Below the pieces are notes generated by a model, which saw nothing but the letters and a program-made list of their open reading frames with translations, searched no databases and was not told the origin of the DNA. Positions 59,811 to 64,000 of a stretch of DNA of 64,000 nt are shown here, piece after piece; the first letter of the stretch is position 1, and each line of letters starts with the position of its first letter. Source of the stretch: Trichobilharzia regenti (Eukaryota > Platyhelminthes > Trematoda > Strigeidida > Schistosomatidae); the NCBI GenBank assembly GCA_944472135.2, contig OX235270.1:78253168-78317167 (forward strand), in the 5' to 3' direction. The translations under genes were made by a program, and so were the position numbers.

Positions 59811-60268
59811 TCCGGAGAGACAACCGGAAAATGATAAGTAAAACTATGAAGTAAATAATAATAGTAATAGCAACTTTTGGATAAAAATAGGGATATATTA
59901 CAACATGCATAAACGCGAGAAGGTATGTGAATCATGTAAAGTCTGAAAGCATATACAATAAGTTCAGCAATAAAAATTGAAATAGAAAGTCATGTCACTT
60001 AAATTTGCACTAACCATGAACATAGATTTTTAATGTATAAAGAAAAATATGTAAATACACAGTAATTAAGGAGGGGAAAGAAACATTAAAAAAAATATGG
60101 ATTAAAGATCAGTAGTTTTTGGAAAGGACACTACCTGTTTTTTTGGTGAGGTACATATAAATAAATAATAGTGATAGTAACATCAAAGTTTACGACGAAA
60201 TACTAACGGTCATGATGATAATGTCTAAACGAAAAAGATAATAATAATTTTTAATTATTTTTCTTTTG
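59811..60268 (-). other. noncoding region between pol and polypurine tract
   Basis: About 460 bases with no ORF of note. It belongs to the Gypsy element by position. Confidence 0.55.
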
Positions 60269-63200
60269 TTAGTCCTCAAAATGAACGTAGCGAGCCGGTT
60301 TACTGATTTGCCGACCACTACGTGTTTGATATGGAGGGAGGATAAGACTTGGTGCCGGTGGAGTGGAATCGGATGTTTGATTATTTGATTGCGCAGTTGC
60401 CGATGTAGATTCGAAGTCGTTGTCGGTGTATGCGGGTTTGATTCGATCAATGGAAATAGTCTCTCGTTTTCCATTCTTGTTCACGGTAAAGTGTTTGTCT
60501 GAACGTTTAATAACTTGAAAGGGTCCTTCGTATGGAGGTTGCAATCCTTTTCTGATGGCGTCGACTCGAATGAAGACGAATTTGCAAGTTTGTAGATGTT
60601 TGTTGATCTGATCTCGTCGGGGAGATTGTCGAGGTGCTGTTGGTTGAAGTTGAAGCATTTGTCTAGTTAATCGGTTAGTGAAGTCGGCAATGTTCACGTC
60701 TGTGGAATCGGCTGAGGGGACTAGCTGTCCAGGCAAGGTTAGGTTGGTGCCATAGACAAGTTGAGCCGGTGTACATCCTAAATCTTCTTTGATAGTAGAT
60801 CGGATACCAAGTAAAATCAAAGGTAAGTATTCACTCCACTTAGATGTATCATTCTGCGCCATCAGGGAGCTTTTCAGTTGTCTGTGGAATCTTTCCACTA
60901 GACCATTCGCTGCCGGATGATAGGCTGTTGTGGAGATATGTTTCACTCCCAGAAGTCTCGTCAGTTCGCGAAAGAGTGTCGATTGGAATTGAGGACCGCG
61001 GTCGGATGTAATAGTAGTTGGTACACCGTAGTTTGACACCCAACGGTCGAGAAAAACTAAAGCAACGTTTTCAGCAGATATGTCGTTTAAGGGGCATGCA
61101 ATAGCCCAACGAGTAAATCTATCAATCGCTGTCAGGATATGTGTATATCCCCTTGATGTTGGCAATGGTCCCACGATATCTATATGGATATGCTGAAATC
61201 TCCTTTCGGGTAATTTAAACGTCTTCGGGGTTGTAATAGTGTGGCGGTGTACTTTGGAGCATTGGCATTGGATACATTCTCGTGCCCATCTCCGAATGTC
61301 AGAGTTCATTTTAGGCCACACGAAGCGTTCGCTGATCAGCCTGACCGTGGCGCGTACTCCAGGGTGGGAAAGCGAATGTAAATGTTCGAACAATGCTTTT
61401 CGGCAACTGAGAGGGACAAATGGACGATTAGTGCCGGTAGATACATCGCAGACTATGGTTGCATCTGATAAGGGGATAGGCACATCTTTGAGTTGTAAGG
61501 AAGAGTTTCTGCGGCAGGTTTGGAGTTCAACGTCATCTCGTTGTAATTGAGCCATACGATCAAGACTGATGTCTACCGACGTTTGGAGCTGGTTAATGTC
61601 ACTTCTTGAAAGAGAATCGGCTACCACGTTCGCATCCCCTTTGATGTACTGAATGTCGGTTGAAAATTGGGAGATATAATCCAACTGTCTGGCTTCTCTA
61701 GGGGAGTGTTTATCAAGTGAAGTAGTGAAAGCATGACACAGGGGCTTGTGGTCAGTAAAAATAGTGAAATGCCGGCCCTGTAGTAAGTAACTGAAATGCT
61801 TCACTGCAAGATATATGGCCAGCAATTCTCTCCCAAAAGTGCTGTATCGTGTCTGAGCCGGTTCCAACTTCTTAGAAAAGAATGCGAGTGGGGTGACTTC
61901 GCCCTTCATCTTTTGTTGTAATACTGCCCCTACAGCTACTTGGGAGGCATCTGTGCACAAAATAAGCGACGCTTCGGGGTTGATATGGGATAGCATAGTG
62001 ACTCTGGATAAGGCATCTTTTGCGTTGCAAAATGATTCGCGTGCTTCAGCTGACCACTGAAACTTTTTAGGATCATTTTTAAGGAGGTCGGTTAACGGCT
62101 GGACGATGGAGGCACACGAAGGAATGAAACGCCGATAGAAATTAAACATCCCCAAAAAACGTCTGACCTTCTTGAGTGAATCTGGTTCGGGGAAGTTTTT
62201 GATGGACTCTATCTTTTCCTCCGTAGGCGTAATACCATTCGTGGTTATGTGGTGTCCCAGAAACTGTATAGAGGAGACACCGAATATGCACTTTTTGGGG
62301 TTAATGACGACTCCATATTGCTCAAATCGTTGAAATAAGATGGTGAGGTGATCAGTATGTTCTTCGGGCGACGAGCTAGCAATTAAAACGTCATCGATAT
62401 ATACAAATACAAAGTCCAAACCTTGTGTGACCTGATCCATGAAACGTTGGAAGGATTGTGCTGCGTTCTTTAGGCCAAATGGCATGCGGAGAAATTCAAA
62501 CAAACCGAAAGGTGTGATGATGGCCGTTTTTTCGATATCCTCTTGGGCAACTGGTATTTGGTGATAGGCCCTGACCAAGTCTACTTTAGAAAAAATGGTT
62601 TTTCCGTGTAATGTCAGGGAGAAATCATGAAGATGAGGAATAGGATAACGGTCGGGAACTGTGGCATTGTTTAAATGTCGGTAATCCCCACATGGCCTCC
62701 AATCATGATCAGCTTTAGGCACCATGTGTAAGGGCGAAGACCAAGGACTATTGGAGGGTCTGATGATGCCGAGCTGCATCATGTGTTCAAATTCTGCCTT
62801 GGCTGCTGCCAATTTGTCCGGGGGTAATCTACGGGGACGAGCACGAACTGGTTGACCCGTAGTAACTATCTTGTGAGTAACTGTGTGAGGGACGTCCTCG
62901 ATGTTGTACGACGGCTTAAGAATTTTAGGGAAACGGTGAAGTAGGGAGGAAAAAGGGCAATCTGCTGGTCTTTCAATACTGATATTATAGACAGAATAGC
63001 TGGAGATAATTCCATGGATCTTTAGATGGGTGTTGTTATCAATCAGTTTTTTATTGTTGACGTCAACTAACAGGTTGAAATTACTCAAGAAATCTGCTCC
63101 GAGGATGGCGTGACTGACGTCGGCTACTATGAAAATCCATGTGAAACGCCGACGTAAACCTAGATCCAGTATGAGGGATTGCTCTCCATACGTCTGTATG

Positions 63201-63379
63201 CTTGTGTGGTTAGCTGCCCGGAGAGACAGTTTTCCGGGTGTCCGTGTAGATCGCCTGGATAGTGAAGGAGGGATTACGCTAACTTCTGCTCCCGTGTCTA
63301 CCAGGAATAAAGTGTCTGAAGTTTTATCCTTCACATAGAAGAGGCGACTTGTTTGCTTGCCAGTAACAGCTGTCGCCAT
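60269..63379 (-). CDS. Gypsy pol polyprotein, intact: protease, RT, RNase H, integrase
   Basis: The ATG at 63379 overlaps the gag stop (TGATG); a GTG lies one codon before. About 1036 residues without a lesion. Protease: [15 protein letters not shown] (about residue 27). [69 protein letters not shown] and the catalytic [12 protein letters not shown]. RNase [30 protein letters not shown]. Integrase: [20 protein letters not shown] with CIQCQCSKV, then [16 protein letters not shown] (Asp), [13 protein letters not shown] (Asp), [20 protein letters not shown] (Glu). The C-terminal [17 protein letters not shown] resembles a GPF/Y module. Layout and sequence resemble the CsRn1-type Gypsy elements of trematodes, as I remember them. 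No env-like ORF follows. Confidence 0.93.
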   Translation of the reverse strand: MATAVTGKQTSRLFYVKDKTSDTLFLVDTGAEVSVIPPSLSRRSTRTPGKLSLRAANHTSIQTYGEQSLILDLGLRRRFTWIFIVADVSHAILGADFLSNFNLLVDVNNKKLIDNNTHLKIHGIISSYSVYNISIERPADCPFSSLLHRFPKILKPSYNIEDVPHTVTHKIVTTGQPVRARPRRLPPDKLAAAKAEFEHMMQLGIIRPSNSPWSSPLHMVPKADHDWRPCGDYRHLNNATVPDRYPIPHLHDFSLTLHGKTIFSKVDLVRAYHQIPVAQEDIEKTAIITPFGLFEFLRMPFGLKNAAQSFQRFMDQVTQGLDFVFVYIDDVLIASSSPEEHTDHLTILFQRFEQYGVVINPKKCIFGVSSIQFLGHHITTNGITPTEEKIESIKNFPEPDSLKKVRRFLGMFNFYRRFIPSCASIVQPLTDLLKNDPKKFQWSAEARESFCNAKDALSRVTMLSHINPEASLILCTDASQVAVGAVLQQKMKGEVTPLAFFSKKLEPAQTRYSTFGRELLAIYLAVKHFSYLLQGRHFTIFTDHKPLCHAFTTSLDKHSPREARQLDYISQFSTDIQYIKGDANVVADSLSRSDINQLQTSVDISLDRMAQLQRDDVELQTCRRNSSLQLKDVPIPLSDATIVCDVSTGTNRPFVPLSCRKALFEHLHSLSHPGVRATVRLISERFVWPKMNSDIRRWARECIQCQCSKVHRHTITTPKTFKLPERRFQHIHIDIVGPLPTSRGYTHILTAIDRFTRWAIACPLNDISAENVALVFLDRWVSNYGVPTTITSDRGPQFQSTLFRELTRLLGVKHISTTAYHPAANGLVERFHRQLKSSLMAQNDTSKWSEYLPLILLGIRSTIKEDLGCTPAQLVYGTNLTLPGQLVPSADSTDVNIADFTNRLTRQMLQLQPTAPRQSPRRDQINKHLQTCKFVFIRVDAIRKGLQPPYEGPFQVIKRSDKHFTVNKNGKRETISIDRIKPAYTDNDFESTSATAQSNNQTSDSTPPAPSLILPPYQTRSGRQISKPARYVHFED

Positions 63380-64000
63380 CACTGTCTGGCTGAGGCGTTT
63401 CCCTGAGCCTGGTTGGCTTCGCTAAAGCTGCACGGTTTTACACATTTCAGGGCATGACGTCCAAACTTCCAGTGATACCAGCATATATTGCTATCCCGAG
63501 AAGACGTGTAAGAACGCTGTCGTGAGAAGGATCGTCGTCGTGATGGTGACCTTCTTTGTGAACTCCGTCTCCGGACTTGTCGATCAGACTTATTAGTTTC
63601 CAAATTGTCAATCCTTGCCGCTAAGTCTGCAATGGCGGCGAGTATCGGTGTGTCTGCCGTGGGTGTGGAATGACACGGTGTGGCACTATCAGATGCTACG
63701 TGACTTATGGTGTTATCGGATAAAACATCCAAAATACTATCTGCCATGTCACTTAGTTGGTCTAAGTCATACGACTTTCCTGAGATGATTAAAATTTGCT
63801 GGACATTTCTAGGTAAACGTTGCAACCACATCTGTTTCAGCACTACCTCGTCTACTTTATGATGTCCGATTAACTGGCGCATGTGCCTGAGCAGCTGGGA
63901 TGGTTTACGTGGGCCTAGTTCACAGCCTGTGAGCAATTGTTGGATTCTTTTCTCATCCGACAAACTGGTACGTTGTATGAGGAGGGCTTTAAGTTTATCA
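63379..64000 (-). CDS. Gypsy gag, C-terminal part (runs off the right edge)
   Basis: The frame is open to the window edge; the visible part begins [20 protein letters not shown]. Capsid: [48 protein letters not shown]. Then an Arg/Ser-rich stretch ([19 protein letters not shown]) and one Cys/His motif, [21 protein letters not shown]-x2-H-x9-C-x3-C, not the usual C-x2-C-x4-H-x4-C. It stops at 63379-63381, overlapping the pol ATG; pol is in a different frame, so frameshifting or re-initiation is needed. The N-terminus and 5' LTR are outside the window. Confidence 0.88.
   Translation of the reverse strand, partial: DKLKALLIQRTSLSDEKRIQQLLTGCELGPRKPSQLLRHMRQLIGHHKVDEVVLKQMWLQRLPRNVQQILIISGKSYDLDQLSDMADSILDVLSDNTISHVASDSATPCHSTPTADTPILAAIADLAARIDNLETNKSDRQVRRRSSQRRSPSRRRSFSRQRSYTSSRDSNICWYHWKFGRHALKCVKPCSFSEANQAQGNASARQ

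Overview
The window looks like AT-rich nuclear DNA of a trematode flatworm, most likely a blood fluke (Schistosoma or a close relative). I infer this from SINE-like copies with tRNA-like promoters and schistosome-type hammerhead sequences (the Smalpha family as I remember it), abundant RTE-clade non-LTR retrotransposons of two families, Penelope-like elements with a GIY-YIG nuclease, and Gypsy and BEL-type LTR elements. There are no bacterial-style operons; almost every long ORF is a transposon protein.

The one clear host gene is a 6-phosphofructo-2-kinase/fructose-2,6-bisphosphatase (PFKFB family) on the minus strand. Eight exons spread over about 26 kb (43238 down to 17032) were mapped with canonical AG/GT borders and matching splice phases. 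They cover the kinase P-loop, the FDATNTT segment, the linker and nearly all of the phosphatase domain. Two short expected exons (after the P-loop exon, and just before the catalytic RHG), the first exon and the last exon were not found by eye.

Layout. 1-7515: mosaic of RTE family A (+ and -), a tRNA-derived SINE, a decayed RTE family B copy and a Penelope-like element. 7516-10850: little recognisable, with one long ORF broken by a single stop. 10850-13740: decayed family B copy on the minus strand. 13741-17031: region 3' of the mapped PFKFB exons. 17032-43238: PFKFB exons, with introns carrying a Penelope nuclease fragment, several family A copies, hammerhead SINEs, a mini-Penelope with inverted ends, a foldback (MITE-like) element and TA tracts. 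43530-53321: Gypsy element in tandem (LTR-body-LTR-body-LTR-gag fragment) ending in an inverted LTR plus integrase end, beside an interrupted family B endonuclease. 53322-57382: BEL-like element with two LTRs of about 650 bp and a gag ORF but no pol. 57383-58650: decayed family A. 59793-64000: a second, apparently intact Gypsy element (gag, pol, polypurine tract, start of the 3' LTR) on the minus strand, running off the right edge.

The non-LTR, Penelope and SINE copies are mostly decayed or truncated. The clearest candidates for recent activity are the near-identical tandem Gypsy copies (43934-52041) and the Gypsy at the right edge with its uninterrupted pol of about 1036 residues. All calls come from reading the sequence; no database search was run, and family names other than PFKFB are from memory.
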